Shown here: piece after piece, positions 1 to 11,570 of the stretch
How positions within the stretch are numbered: position 1 is the first letter of the stretch
Layout: each line of letters begins with the position of its first letter
NCBI GenBank assembly: GCA_949317995.1
Contig: OX439050.1
Span: 49,105,777 to 49,169,776, forward strand
DNA length: 64,000 bases
DNA from: Acholoe squamosa
Taxonomy: Eukaryota > Annelida > Polychaeta > Phyllodocida > Polynoidae
Reading direction: 5' to 3'
The notes under the pieces: model-generated
The model's database searches: none
The model's input: only the letters and a program-made list of their open reading frames with translations
What the model was told of the DNA's origin: nothing
Translations under genes and position numbers: made by a program

Positions 1-1177
1 CCAGTGTTCCATGTATGCTTACTATTCTAAGAGTATTTCCAAGCTCAAAATTGTTTATGGTGACGAATAACCTTATCATAATGAAAGTTATTTCTTGGTT
101 TTACTCTTTTGCAACTTATTATAAACTACAACCCACTCCATAGACCACTGTCATAGTCATCCGTCGGTGCCGGAAACCAAGAAATAGGCTTTTTTTTAAA
201 TAATTTTATATGACCTTTTATGCCCTACAAGAAATTTGGGGGCTTTATCTATAACAGATCCAGAGAAAAGTACTGTCCTACATATAGGACAGTAGGACTT
301 TGTATTGAGGTTTGATGGCTACTTGATGGTTAGGGAATATCAAGCTCTATAGTAAAGGTTTACTCCTGAGTGTGTGCTCCTAAAGTCTCCTATGCTGTAC
401 CTTAAGCTTACTCCTATATATATAGTTCCTTAAGTAGAGCTCCCCTTTGTCCCATTCAAGACCAGTGAGAGGCTTTTCAAGAACCACTTATTTATTCACA
501 GGTTAGTGTAATCATACAAGATAAAGGTGCACTTATGGCTATTAAATATAGTACTTAGATGGCATACAGTGGTAGGAGAGAGTGGTGGTGGTCTTAACTC
601 CAGGCCTGCTCTGCTTCAAGTGTGTATAGTATACACACAGTGGCCTAACCTGCCCACTGTGGTAACTAGGCTTATCCAAATCCCGCGAGACCTAACCCTT
701 GCGGTGCCGGTGTTGGCCTTAACACTTTGCATGTCTGCTCCCTCTGCAAAGGTCAAAATCTATAGCGGTTGCAAATTCCTAGGCAATAGGTGTTTTAGAA
801 CATGTGTGTGACATCATTAGAAGGTCCTAGAAAACATCTATATAAAGCATTTTTGGAAGCCTTGGACCTAGAACTATATATGATAGAACATTTTACTTCC
901 AAACCTTTTTAATGTACTTCTGGATACAGACCTCTTCTCTTATGACACTTAGGTGTCCTACATGTAGGACAGTAGGGTTATCTGAGCTAATCCCTCTAAG
1001 CACACTGCTTTCTCTACCTTCACACGTCGATGATCATCAAATCTTTGATATATTAAACAAACACTACATTAAGAAACAGCCAAAAATCAGCTGGGATGAA
1101 ACAAAGAAATTTCATATGGGTTTTGGTCACTGATCACAGGAATAACAATGTAAGTTCTTGAACCGTTATCAATATTC
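1..1177. other. Non-coding stretch, no gene seen
   Basis: No exon-like reading frame with splice sites was seen. The only structure noted is a pair of short palindromes, CTGTCCTACATATAGGACAG at 273-292 (one mismatched base pair) and TGTCCTACATGTAGGACA at 954-971 (perfect). They share a core and sit about 680 bp apart; they could be the ends of an old element, but no wider homology between the flanks is visible. Confidence 0.5.
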
Positions 1178-2341
1178 TACACTCTTACCTAAATAAACCG
1201 TAAATTTACAGTGAATCAATGGCAACAATAAATGCCAGACTTTCACCGTTATTTTACGGTCACCGTATTTTGCCAATCCCCGTAAATTTAATGATCCCTC
1301 CCTGTTATTTTTTTAACAGTGATTCATCATTATTGTATGATGAATCCCTGTATTTAATACAGCAATTCCTTGTTATAGCAGGGCCTTTTACAGGCCTACC
1401 CCAATTTTATTGAACATGTATCACTCAGAATCATCACATTCCCAGGCTATCCAGAGAGTATTAGTAGTATCCTTCATCCTTATTTGAGGCTATTCCCTTG
1501 ATATCCTTGTAGAATGAAAGCTGCAAAATAAGATGCATAATATGTGTAACTTTGTGTCTTAATCAAATCACACAATTTTAGAGAAATTCATTATAGATCT
1601 ACATTAATATAACTTAGATACAATAAATTTTATGTCATATGAGGTATAGACCATAAAACATATAATCACATAGCTCTATAATCTCAGGGTTACAAAGATA
1701 TAGATGTCCAAAATGGCCACATAATAGACCCTATATACATTAGTTACATTTTACACTATAGCAGAGGAAATACAACTCTTACTTTTTATGGACTTCACAT
1801 GTGCTTAGTGATCTGCTTCCTCTAGTGTCCAACTCTCAACTGACATGTATAACCAAATGGCTTTGGGTATCAGGGGGTTAATGTCGGCACCCCCACCACC
1901 ATCACCTCTTCAGTTGTTGCGGCAACAGCCATAGGGAACTGATGGAGAGGTTGGTAGTGGGGGTTGCAGTAGTTGTGTTAATCTCTTCTTAATGACATGC
2001 ATGTCTCCCAAGGCTCATAAACATTGCATTACATGAAACAATTACCTCAATGAAATGTAGAGGTATATATCCATGATTTATATAAAAACTCACATCATCT
2101 TGTGCTAGCAAGTTAGTTCTATTCGTGCTAGCTTTGACTTTCTATAAATGGTCCTGTGATTCCCCCTTATTAATGGAAATTATATATCATCAAATAAGGT
2201 TATTGTGCATCACTGTAAATAGTGCATAATCGACAGACATACAGAGACATACAGAGTTTCACCATAATTAGAATAACAGTGATGGACTGTATGATTTTAC
2301 AGAGAATTCCCGTAAAAGCAACAGGGAGTTTTTATAGTGTA
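1178..2341. mobile_element. TIR mini-transposon, TACACT termini (1.16 kb)
   Basis: The left end begins TACACTCTTACC and continues into CCGTAAATTTACAGTGAATC. The right end, read in reverse complement, begins TACACTATAAAAA and continues into TTTACGGGAATTCTCTGTAA. The interior holds no transposase-like frame, so it looks non-autonomous. It resembles the better preserved copy at 23251-24142, which also pairs a TACACTGT end with a sequence containing a sequestered AATCATTG or AGTGAATC block. Boundaries are approximate. Confidence 0.5.
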
Positions 2342-2838
2342 GGTACCGATTCGGACACTATTCTAGCCCCTACATTATATGTATGAACATAATAACCAGT
2401 CTGTCAAAACACTTTAGTTTATTTCACCACGAAACTAGACTTAAGGTTAAAGCTTGCTATATGTCATCTTCTAGAAATAACAGTCCCACATGAATGATTC
2501 AGAATGAAGGTGGACCAAGAACCTCATTTTGGATATTATAAAATTACATTAAATTTTTCATGGAGAACAAAATCTGCAGAAATACAAACCACATTGATCT
2601 TAATCATAGTGAGAACTCCTCTAGAAATTCAAAAATTGCAGGAATCTCTCTGTGTACCGACACTTTTGATATGAGCTTAAAATGTGTAGTTGGAATTACC
2701 TTTGAAACTCGAGAACCTACACGTCCTTTCGGCTGCCACTCAGAGAATGATCTGGATATGAGAGGAGGTGGGTGAAGCCGAATTGACTAGAGCTTATGAG
2801 GCAAAAGCAAAACAGCTTATTGGCTCAAAGGGAATTAT

Positions 2839-2912
2839 ACACTGTTAAGAAATTCCCTAAATTTAGCATGGAAACTCCGTAAAATTATAGATAATTATAC
2901 GGTTGGTGATGG
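2839..2912. repeat. Single end of a TACACTGTTA-type TIR element
   Basis: TACACTGTTAAGAAATTCCC followed by a CCGTAAAATT block resembles the left end of the element at 23251-24142. No matching opposite end was found nearby, so this is probably a truncated copy. Confidence 0.35.
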
Positions 2913-3660
2913 ATATCTATTTTTATGCTCTTCTTCATCCATGAAAATTTTTATGACTATAATCTTTTTGCCACTTTGTCATATGGTAGCCAAATGAACT
3001 TACGAATGGCACAGAACCGTCCTTTAATAATCATGTGTACTTATAACAAAAACTCTGACTGATCATCATCTTAATATAAACGCTACTATAAACCTCACAA
3101 AATCTATGAGAGGCCAGTTACGTGAGGAAGGAGAACAAGTGACCTGAAGCTGAATAGCAATGTTTTTTGCCTTGGCCTAATGATAATTTCTAAACCTTAT
3201 TATAAACTACTCAGGATTGCATGTCCAATGTATACGTATTCACTAGCTTTTAGATAAATGTATAGTGAGTGTAACCTAATTTACCCCCGCCAACCAACAT
3301 CTAAGCATGAGTTCCAAAGCTGTGGAAAATTCCACTGCATTGACATGTGGAATATTGCAGAACAGACATGTACATAATATTCACAATTGTCTGAGATTTT
3401 CTATATAATGTATATACATGATATATACCAAGCACTCATGTGATAATTTTAGGTCTTTATGAGAAAGGTTTTTGTATTTAAAAAAAGGCTTGAAGTACCG
3501 CTTATAGACAAAACCTGTGATTGAAAAGCACTACTGTAGACCCGCTTCCACCTGCCAATATGCTGTGACAGGTGAACTGTATAATGTCAATTATTAAACA
3601 GCATAGTGCTGTACAAAGACCCTAGATGACCCCCACCCATTATCATCACAGGGCTGCCTA

Positions 3661-3805
3661 TACTGAGGAAGCGGATTGTCCAATGGGCACCACCATTGCT
3701 GAAGCTGGTTACCAGTGGTTATCACTGATAGCAGTTATCAGATGGGTACCACCTGCCCCCCAATAGGAGCACAGTGAATATACTTGGTGTTATATCATTG
3801 GCCAG
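3661..3805 (+). repeat. Dispersed repeat R1, copy 1
   Basis: About 145 bp shared with 33711-33850 and 62011-62145. The conserved blocks in order are CCATTGCTGAAGCTGGTTAC, a TATCACTGATAGCAG-type block, ATCAGATGGGTACCA, and a tail ATCATTGGCC/ATATCATT. All three copies lie on the plus strand. No terminal inverted repeats or poly(A) tail were recognised. Confidence 0.6.
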
Positions 3806-4434
3806 TTATATCATTAAACCAGCTAAGTAGGTATAGGGGCAATATAGGAGGAATCAGAGAATGTGTAAAATACACAGACACATATAATCATGGGCCAATT
3901 TCTTTAATATAGCTCTTTTACCTCTCACATTGAAAACAGTGAAACTCAAAATCAGTAAAAACAACTTTATTACATTCAAAGGGCAATGTCTTGGCTCCAC
4001 ACAAACACCTGACATACACAGCAACTCCTACCGGATCTGTTTTTATAAGCGATCAAAGACAACCTGTCATAATTTTACTCTGATAGCGTAGTTCAGAGAC
4101 CAACATGTAATTCCTGTTAATCATTGCATAAGAACTCCTTATTCCATTTACATTCTCTCCTAGTACGTATGGATCATCATACAAAAAATGAACAACTTCC
4201 CTCAAAAAGTTTTTGAGTTATGGGCTTTTGGACTTCGGTCATCTAGTGATGTTTTTTTAATACTTTGTCTAAATCCCTCACTTTCTTCTAGCTTTGTCAA
4301 AAAATGTCAAACAATCACCAAAATACATCAAAAGTAACTTCAATATTAATACTTTAGTATGAAAGTACCATCTCATCCATATATACCACCAGTTTGGCAC
4401 ATTACTCCCCCGAAGAGGGACTGAAATTCAGATA

Positions 4435-4671
4435 TTTCCTATCGGAGAAACACAATATGCTTGACTTTACCTTGGCCACCGCCATCAAACCCAAACACAA
4501 CATAACCTAATCACACTTCATAATTATGTCCAAAAGGTGTCTAGGCATTTTTCCTATTGGAGTAACACGTTACACATGACTTTACCTTGGGCCACCACCA
4601 TCATACCCAAACACAACATAACCTAATCACACTTTAACACAATGTCCAAAAGGTGTCTGGGCATTATATTA
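4435..4671. repeat. Tandem duplication, ~115 bp unit, with a third partial copy
   Basis: A unit starting TTTCCTATCGGAGAAACAC at 4435 is repeated from 4550 (TTTCCTATTGGAGTAACAC). Both contain the blocks GACTTTACCTTGG, CCCAAACACAACATAACC and TGTCCAAAAGGTGTCT. A third start, TTTCCTATCGGAGTAACAC, appears at 4921 just before the transposon-like ORF at 4956, which suggests the unit belongs to that element's 3' flank. Confidence 0.6.
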
Positions 4672-4955
4672 ACCACTTTAAACTAGTCAGAGAATACATC
4701 TGAGGTATGCACCATCACTTTAAAAAAAATATTTCAAGTTTTTTCACACTGATCCGACAGAGCGCAGACACATGCAGGTACAAGATCACTCTATCAGCTG
4801 CCAAATACCCTTACATGATTAGGTAAATAGGTTTACTATTTAATAAAACCATTAGAGGTGCAATACTTTAACTCATAACTGAGTAGGGAACTCATAGGTA
4901 AACATCACTTTAGACAGATTTTTCCTATCGGAGTAACACAACGGTTCAGAGATCA

Positions 4956-6500
4956 TTGTTTAGTAGCCTTGAAGAGCTCTATGATGTTGTCAACAACTTC
5001 CTGAGGGAGGCGGAGGCTGATTACCCTCTTGGAAGTGCCAGACACAGCTGGCTCTGGAGTTTTCCGCAGGATGGTAGACACATCAATGTCCAAGATGTCC
5101 TTGCAGATTGGCTACCGGAATGCAATAGGGGCAGGCGGTAAAAGGGTCAGGGTGGTCCTTTCTAAGCACCTTTCCAATGTACCAGTCGTTGAGGTAGGTG
5201 CCTGCCACAAAGTCACCAACCTCATACTCATTGTCCTGTTGGTCATCATCCCAGGAAGCTTGGTGAGCTATACCCCAGGGTGGGTGGTCATCATCATGCT
5301 CCTGCCACCGGAGCACACCAGCATCCTCAACATGGGCTGCGGCAACAAGGGCCTGTGGAGTGCCGACAGATTCGCCGTCCTGATCAGCGTGATCAGGGGA
5401 ACACCCTCCTCCTGGGTAGCTGGATCAGTCTCTAGCAGCCTTTTCCTACGGTGAGCAGGGTCGCGTGCCTTACGAGCTTTACGTTGGACCGGAATAAGGT
5501 GTGCACTGACCAACCGTCACACTCGCGAATGGAGAAGTTGTACCTCCATCAGCATTGGTTGAACCAGGATGTATTCCAGTACTGCGATGAAAGCGAGTCG
5601 GTGACATGTCACCTTGATGTTTTGCCAGGTCGCACTTTATGTACTCAGGAAGGGAGGGTTTCGCAAGAAGGCCCTGCTCGAACTCCTCTGCAGTACTGTG
5701 GCGCACAATACTGTCTCGTGGACCGGATACCCACAGCACGGAGGCCCATTGTAAAGTTCTGGCATTTCACCCAGAGGCATACCTTAGTGTTTCTCTGGGA
5801 CACATGCCGAATGTGTGTGTTAACACGGATGCTGGAGTCGGATGCTGTGTCTGGTACCAGTCATACAGATGACTGAGAAAGTCTGTGAGCTGAAAGATCT
5901 GGTGCTTGATACCGTCCACCGTCTTCACATCTTTCTTCCCCGGGAGAGTGACAGAGTTCTCAGGATCTTCGAGGAAGTCTTTCACTCACTCCAATCTGTC
6001 AGCAGACCATATGGTCCTGGCAGTTACAGCGACAGCTGTCCTTAGAAGAGTGCACCGGTCGACTCTGAGATCTTTGGCCAGTAGTGTAGACAACCGCTTC
6101 TTTTTTAGGTTTGATGGCGTAATCAACTTACGGACATGCTCAATTCTGCCAGTGAGTGGCATTTTCTTGATCTTCTCCATTAGATACAAGTACGCATTTT
6201 TCCATCCTGAGTTCCTTCTGGCGAGGTGGGGTGACCGGGGTCATACTGCCTGGTGTCCAACCATGGTACTCGGTGTCAAGGATGGCCATGTCAACACGGG
6301 TGTCTGGTTCTATGTTGAGGGGAGCAGCACCCTCTGGTTGTGGGATGTGCTACCTTCTCCTCTTGGCTGGAGGGGCAGGGTCTTCATTGTTTGGTGTGAC
6401 TAGTGCATGAAGCCTGGTTATCTCTGCCTGGAGCTGTTGTTGTGCTTCCTCTCCTTCTTTCGCCTGAGCCTGTATTCATCTGTATAGTCTGGATTCAAAT
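4956..6500 (-). pseudogene. Decayed transposon-like ORF (uncharacterised family)
   Basis: On the minus strand several protein-like blocks follow one another with stops and frame changes between them, so this is a broken gene. In order they are: a glutamine-rich stretch (EAQQQLQAEITRLHALV, near 6450); MEKIKKMPLTGRIEHVRKLI to WSADRLE (6189-5986); a TGA stop; then, in the same frame, VKDFLEDPENSVTLPGKKDV to MCPRETLRYASG (5985-5767); and finally YEVGDFVAGTYLNDWYIGKV in another frame (within 5316-5083). The pattern of a DNSVTLPGKKD-like block, a QTQHP block and a late EVGDFV..WYIG block recalls a multicopy family of uncharacterised proteins common in invertebrate genomes and thought to be carried by mobile elements. 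No catalytic residues can be assigned. Family membership is from memory; the decay is directly visible. Confidence 0.45.
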
Positions 6501-6618
6501 GTTGTCTGCCTCGTAAGTTATATGTCAGTGTTCGGTCTCGTGTCAGGGGGCGTGTTCGGTCCGCATAGAAAATAAATCTCCCTGAGGCCTGATCTATGGT
6601 GTATTATACCCTTGATTA

Positions 6619-6892
6619 AGGGAGTGGTCATTATTCATCAAAGGATGGGGGGGATTTGAGGGGGGGTGTTTAAAAACTTTTACCCCTCCTGAGGGGGGTA
6701 TTAAAGATTTTATCCGCTTATTATTAAAAAGCTAGCTCACTATTATAGATCAAAGAGCGGCGGGAAACTTTTCTGCACCTCCGGCTAGGCGGATGCCCAA
6801 AAATTTTGGCTGTCATCGAGGGGGCAAAAAACAAGTTTCCATCCCAAAACCCACCATCCCCCATAAATAATGGCCACTCCCTAAATACTACA
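6619..6892. mobile_element. TIR mini-transposon, AGGGAGTGG termini, copy 1
   Basis: The left end reads AGGGAGTGGTCATTATTCAT. The reverse complement of the right end reads AGGGAGTGGCCATTATTTAT. The interior is G-tract and C-tract rich with no ORF. A second copy with the same ends is at 22668-22895. The ends are about 28 bp long and imperfect. Confidence 0.7.
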
Positions 6893-7002
6893 GTTTCAAA
6901 TAGGTTGGATACCCGGACTGGGTGACACGCAAACTACGAGTATACTTCAGATAGACGCATGATGTATATTGAATTATCTTCTGTGTATCTATATCATTAC
7001 TG

Positions 7003-7016
7003 GTTGCCATGACAAC
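7003..7016 (+). promoter_or_regulatory. RFX X-box-like motif
   Basis: GTTGCCATGACAAC fits the X-box pattern (GTNNYYATRRNAAC). It is isolated from any recognised promoter, so function is uncertain. Confidence 0.3.
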
Positions 7017-7819
7017 AAAGAAATAAAACTTTGAAAATCAAGCTTTTCTATCATATTCTACCCTCTTGGATTAACCAATATTTAAGACTATTTCATTGAA
7101 GCACGTTCTTTGACGTGCATTCCACATTATTTATGGATTCGTCTACGTACTAAAGACTACATCTTTATATGAACACCCCGGTACAATAGACATACTTTAA
7201 TTATGTAATGGTACAGAAAAATCAAGTTGAAGTTATAAATGTTTACTAAGATGTTCAATACACACTGAATAATTAATATTTGTACAACAAACAGGTCACA
7301 CCCAAGTAATTCTTTTTTTCAGAGATTGTGGATGTGGAAAAACACTGTTGATCTGAGTACACTGTCAGCCCAGCGCACCAGTTTTACAGTGGATTGCTTA
7401 TTATTCGGGACTACGAGGGTAGTTGATGTTAGTACAAACCCTCTTTTCTCACTAAAGAGGGCAGCACGGTGCTATATATTCTCTCTTTTAAACTCCACCA
7501 CCTTGTGAGAGGCATAAAGTGAACGTCAGAGACTGACTAGCTGTACAAAGAAGTTCTGAACACTGCAAGAATGTTCTGGGGCCAAACAAGTTATACAGGT
7601 ATTTTTTATCAGTGTATAAAGTACCGACAATTGCCACAAGGTGACCCTATTTTCCCCTTCATGGTGGCAAAATTCGACATCCTATCGGATGGACCCAGCT
7701 AAGATTAGTTCATGCGTTGCCCACAAGTGGGCATGCCCCATCATTCTGTAGATCTTGGAGGCAAGTTGTGGGCTACAATTTCAGGTTGTGCCCCAAAAGG
7801 GTGCATGCTTGGAGAATCA

Positions 7820-7975
7820 ACCTGGCCAACTGACAGCCGTCAGTCACTGACAGACGGCGTAGGGACACTATCCTTAGCCCTTTAATTGTATCTAGTTCTA
7901 TTAGAGCTTGTAGTATGATTATTTACTTCACTATTAATCCCAAATCTTTTTTATTCCAGTATCATTGCCAACAGC
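7820..7975 (+). repeat. Repeat shared with the interior of the foldback at 13124-13581
   Basis: The blocks CCAACTGACAG, GGCGTAGGGACA, TAGCCCTTTAATTGT, TCTAGTTCT, TTAGAGCTTG and GAGTATGA-like recur in the same order at about 13258-13397. This copy lacks the long inverted arms seen there, so it is either a fragment or an older relative. Confidence 0.6.
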
Positions 7976-8570
7976 ATCAGATTCAGATGAGATCTCAAGA
8001 TTCAGATGAGATCCCGTATATAGGGCATCGGACTATAGCCGATGCATGACCTACTTATGGGTCCCGCAGCTGGTTCCATTCGATAGGATTTACATATATG
8101 CCTGATGGTGATGCTGAATCCAGGTCGCCAGGTGGCGTGAATCTATGAGATTGAATCTGTAGGTTGGTTTTCATCTATGGTATCATGTTCATTTCCCTGT
8201 AGGCCTTGTGGAGGGGCCTTGTGTTTACTGACTTAGCAGCCAGATTGATTATCAGGCAATGAAATAATCCCAACAATTCACTGCGGGCCTCACGGGGGCA
8301 TATGCCTTGCCAGGTACCAGATCAGGTAATGGTGCCCCCTACTAAGGAACCTGCAACCTCAGTTCTAGTGAAGCTTACGCTGTGCCATATATCATCACAA
8401 AGTCTCGTTGCGTCTGACAAATAGGGTAAAATTACATTAGATTTGACTTGATTAAAGTGGCCAAAAACAGCCCAAGGTGGTATATGCTGAGGTGCGTCTT
8501 AGGAAGCGATCATTTTTTAACAACAGGGAGGGTTGTGGGTTTGCCTGCGGATGCGCGAAAAAAATCTTGA

Positions 8571-8575
<5 letters not shown>

Positions 8576-8624
<49 letters not shown>
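8576..8624. repeat. (CT)n microsatellite
   Basis: About 24 uninterrupted CT units. It opens reading frames of alternating Ser-Leu or Arg-Glu on the two strands; these have no other coding support. Confidence 0.95.
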
Positions 8625-8626
<2 letters not shown>

Positions 8627-8870
8627 GACAAATTTTTTTTACCCTCCCCCCGTAGATGATGAAAATCACGCATGAACATGCCCTTTTAACCTATAGTAAT
8701 GCGCAGGGTTTTCCAATGAAAACAGGTGAAAATATTTTGACCCCCCCCCCAGGAGAGCTGAACATTAATGGTGTGCGCTGAACTCATGCGCAGGATCACT
8801 TTACATACGAGGTACTATGATAGTAAATGAGTCATGGTTGTTGCTTAAACTTTTATCACAGCTAAGATCA

Positions 8871-9052
8871 GTGAGTGAGTGAGTAATAGATGTTTAACGC
8901 CATTTCGACAGCTAAGGTCATATTCATGGCGAGAACTACATTACACAATTTCACAGAGGAATGTGTCAGTGTCCGCGCATATGTGCATCCCACACATCCC
9001 GAGGGGATAGGAAAGAGGAGAAATAGACCCTTTTAAGTGGGCTAGGGAAGCC
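8871..9052 (-). mobile_element. SINE-like repeat with exact 14-bp target duplication (copy A)
   Basis: A 182-bp repeat flanked on both sides by the identical 14-mer CACAGCTAAGATCA (8857-8870 and 9053-9066). On the plus strand it begins GTGAGTGAGTGAGTAATAG and ends GGGCTAGGGAAGCC. Read on the minus strand, its 3' end is therefore an (ACTC)n-type simple tail, as many SINEs and LINEs have, and its head is GGCTTCCCTAGCCC. Other copies are at 10719-10908, 22492-22661 and 47443-47620. No convincing RNA polymerase III A/B boxes were seen, so its class is open. Confidence 0.75.
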
Positions 9053-9125
9053 CACAGCTAAGATCATGAAGGTAGATACAATGAAGACACTTAGGTAGCA
9101 GCTCATAATATTAGGCCCCTATAGA

Positions 9126-9377
9126 TACCCTTTAAGGTCCGCTGATGCATTATTGCATCATACCCATTGGTCATGATGCACTAATGAAGTGCTGGCCAGA
9201 CTGCTCACCAGCACTTCATTGGAGCATCATTCTGACCCTCCGGGAGTATATCAACCTCATAGAGTCTGCATGATCCATCAATGAAGTGCTGGCGAGCAGT
9301 CTTGCCAGCACTTCATTGGTGCATCATGATGACCAATGGGCATGATGCACTCCTGCATTAGCGGCCTGTAAAGGGTT
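9126..9377. mobile_element. Foldback element with ~65-bp arms
   Basis: The left arm (from ACCCTTTAAGGTCCGC) and the right arm (reverse complement AACCCTTTACAGGCCGC) match through GCATCAT.CCCATTGGTCAT to AATGAAGTGCTGG. Two further copies of AATGAAGTGCTGG lie inside in opposite orientation, so the element is a nested palindrome. Related words (TGCATCATG, CACCAATGAAGTGCTGG) recur near 18870-19060, 28870 and 54365-54490. No ORF. Confidence 0.7.
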
Positions 9378-10343
9378 AAATTAAAGACACAGGATGTAGT
9401 CAAATGAATAGTAATGGGAGAGTACATTATGACACTAGTAAAAGGGGCATCAGCAGATCTATCACTGTCTATATCTGGATGATAAGTATAGCCAAATCTT
9501 GTGAAGTATGACTGAATTATATGAGCACCGTACAAAGGCACAACCTGCAGTTCTAAAGAGATCCAACAGGGGTTGTGTAATGAAAATGAAACATAGATTG
9601 AATGAAAAGGAAATAAAAAGGGGGGGGGCACCTGTGATGCTGACATTTGATGAAAATAGAGGTAGATAATAGTCATTATGGAGAAAACAGGTCCATTGGT
9701 AATGCATGAGTGATATAACCTTACTTAATTAAGGCCGTCCTGTCAGACGCCGATCTAAAAATAGGATGCAGAGTATACATGACAGTCATGCATACATTCT
9801 GAGGTCAGCTTGCTATCCAGTATATAAGTAGCTCTACAATATCTAGACATCTTGGATGGACAGTGTACAAATACTGTATAGAGCACAGGATCTCTGGACA
9901 CTGCAAAGGCTAAATAGGTAACACAGGCAAGAGTAATCTGAAGGCAAAACTATTTAACAAAGCAGTGGCGACCTGCATTGTATAGGTAGGTTTCTTTTCA
10001 CATTACTTATATGGGTCAGACGTTATATTGTAATGGTAAAATGGTGAGATGTCAACAAGCTAAAAGAGCCCTCCGGGAGGCCCCCTGTAGAGGTTCCCTT
10101 TACTTTGTTGATCAACCTATTTAGTTCCAACACAACAGCTCTCAGATTCCAATAAAAAGAAATAAGGAATTACTTGGATGGAATACTGAATCATGTACAT
10201 CGTATCTGAATCATCATCTGGGGGTAAACATTGATTTAAAAGAAACATCTTATTTTTCCTTTGGCTAAAGTGACCTTGGAGTCACTCTATATCCATCTAT
10301 TTCTATATTTCTCGGTTCACAGACTATAATACAGTTATCACCA

Positions 10344-10503
10344 ATGATGTACAGCCTGGATAGCGTCATACACAAGTATCCTGGTATGCACCTTTATAAT
10401 AGTATCCTCATGTCTACCGTGTTCACACCTCGGTCTCTCCAGGACGCCATCACCTTTGACTTTGACCCCAGCGATATCCTGGTAGCGTCTTATCCTAAGT
10501 TAG
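10344..10503 (+). CDS. Sulfotransferase exon 1 (N-terminus to PAPS loop)
   Basis: Encodes 53 residues plus one base. The start was chosen at ATG 10344 (a second ATG follows directly). The stretch FTPRSLQDAITFDFDPSDIL leads into VASYPKLG, as the SULT family expects. The exon ends at a GTTAGT donor; the phase (one base, G) joins exactly to the GT that opens exon 2, rebuilding a Gly codon. Confidence 0.75.
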
Positions 10504-10718
10504 GTTAGTTTAGCATTTACAAGGCTAACCAATTCATAAGTTCTTTTGACGTTTTCTGTTTGTTTGTTTTTGTGTGTGTTTTTTTCTTTTCGTGTGTTTG
10601 TTTTTCAATGACGTGGGTACATGTATTGGCATGTATTATGAATGTGTATTTTATGCTTTCCATATCAAATCATTATCATATTGGATATACAGGGTATTAA
10701 CATGATAGCTGTAAAAAA

Positions 10719-10908
10719 GTGAGTGAGTGAGTGAGTAAAAGATGTTTAACGCCATTTCGACAGCTGATGTCATATTCATGGCGAGAACTATTATCACACA
10801 ATTTCACAGAGGAATGTGTCAATGCCCGCGCATATGTGCACTACACACGTCCTGAGGGGATAGGAAAGAGGAGAAATAGACCCTTTTAAGTGGGCTAGGC
10901 AAGCCCGG
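10719..10908 (-). mobile_element. SINE-like repeat, copy B
   Basis: Starts GTGAGTGAGTGAGTGAGTAA on the plus strand, contains TTTAACGCCATTTCGACAGC and TCATATTCATGGCGAGAACT as in copy A, and ends GCTAGGCAAGCCCGG. A-runs flank both ends (AAAAAA), a possible target duplication. It lies 215 bp into the sulfotransferase intron. Confidence 0.7.
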
Positions 10909-11317
10909 AAAAAAAATGGACACACAGATATTCTACAATCATAGTTGAAAAAAACTATAATGAAAACCCTCTGGTTTTTTAAACTCATCAGACTGACTAA
11001 GGTCCTCAGACAGTGTCAGAAGAGGTACAGCAGAGGGCAGTGCCTCTTCTTCTGTGTGTACAGATAGTCACAGATGATTATGCATGATATCTTATGCAAT
11101 TGAGATTAAAATGGACCAAGATCATGTAGAAAGAGTAAAGCCTTTGCTTCAATCTAAACTTTATAGAGATTAAATCCCTCAGTCTATCTCAACTCAGAAT
11201 AACAGCTGTGTTGTAACTACCTCACTAGGTGACACACATGTACGTGCCACTAAAGGATCAAATATTTTGTGACCAGGCTGACCAGATGTGAACTGAAAGT
11301 CTTCAATGCTGAGGACT

Positions 11318-11540
11318 AAGTGCTCAAGTTGACGATACCCAAATCTACAGCATTAATTGGTGGTCAGATTGAGGACCCAAGGTAGTCACCAGCAAGGTTG
11401 TCACTCTACCAACATTAAGTGAGCAGTTTGTCTACACTGGGTAAGTCTGTTGAGCTAAACCCATCAGATTGACTACTCTGGGTACTCAATCTGATGGCCG
11501 AAGGTTGTAGATTTGGGTAGCTTCAGTCTGACGACCTTGG
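11318..11540. mobile_element. TIR-like element with TACCCAAATCTACA arms
   Basis: The left side carries GACGATACCCAAATCTACAG and the right side GTTGTAGATTTGGGTAGC, an inverted pair about 180 bp apart. A related block (TTGACGATACCTAAAACTAC) occurs at 38780-38810 in TMEM26 intron 1, suggesting a dispersed family. It lies in the sulfotransferase intron. Confidence 0.45.
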
Positions 11541-11570
11541 AGAGTTCAGTGTACATTTGGCAGAGTAATA

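Larger units (their letters stand above)
6501..10343. other. Non-coding repeat-rich stretch upstream of the sulfotransferase
   Basis: No gene was recognised. It contains a TIR element (6619-6892), one half of a repeat shared with the sulfotransferase-disrupting element (7820-7975), a CT microsatellite (8576-8624), a SINE-like repeat with target duplication (8871-9052) and a large foldback (9126-9377). The rest shows nothing supportable. Confidence 0.5.

Noticed and set aside
5029..6403. Plus-strand ORFs of up to 165 codons
   Set aside because: They are shadows of the minus-strand transposon-like frames, which carry the protein-like blocks.
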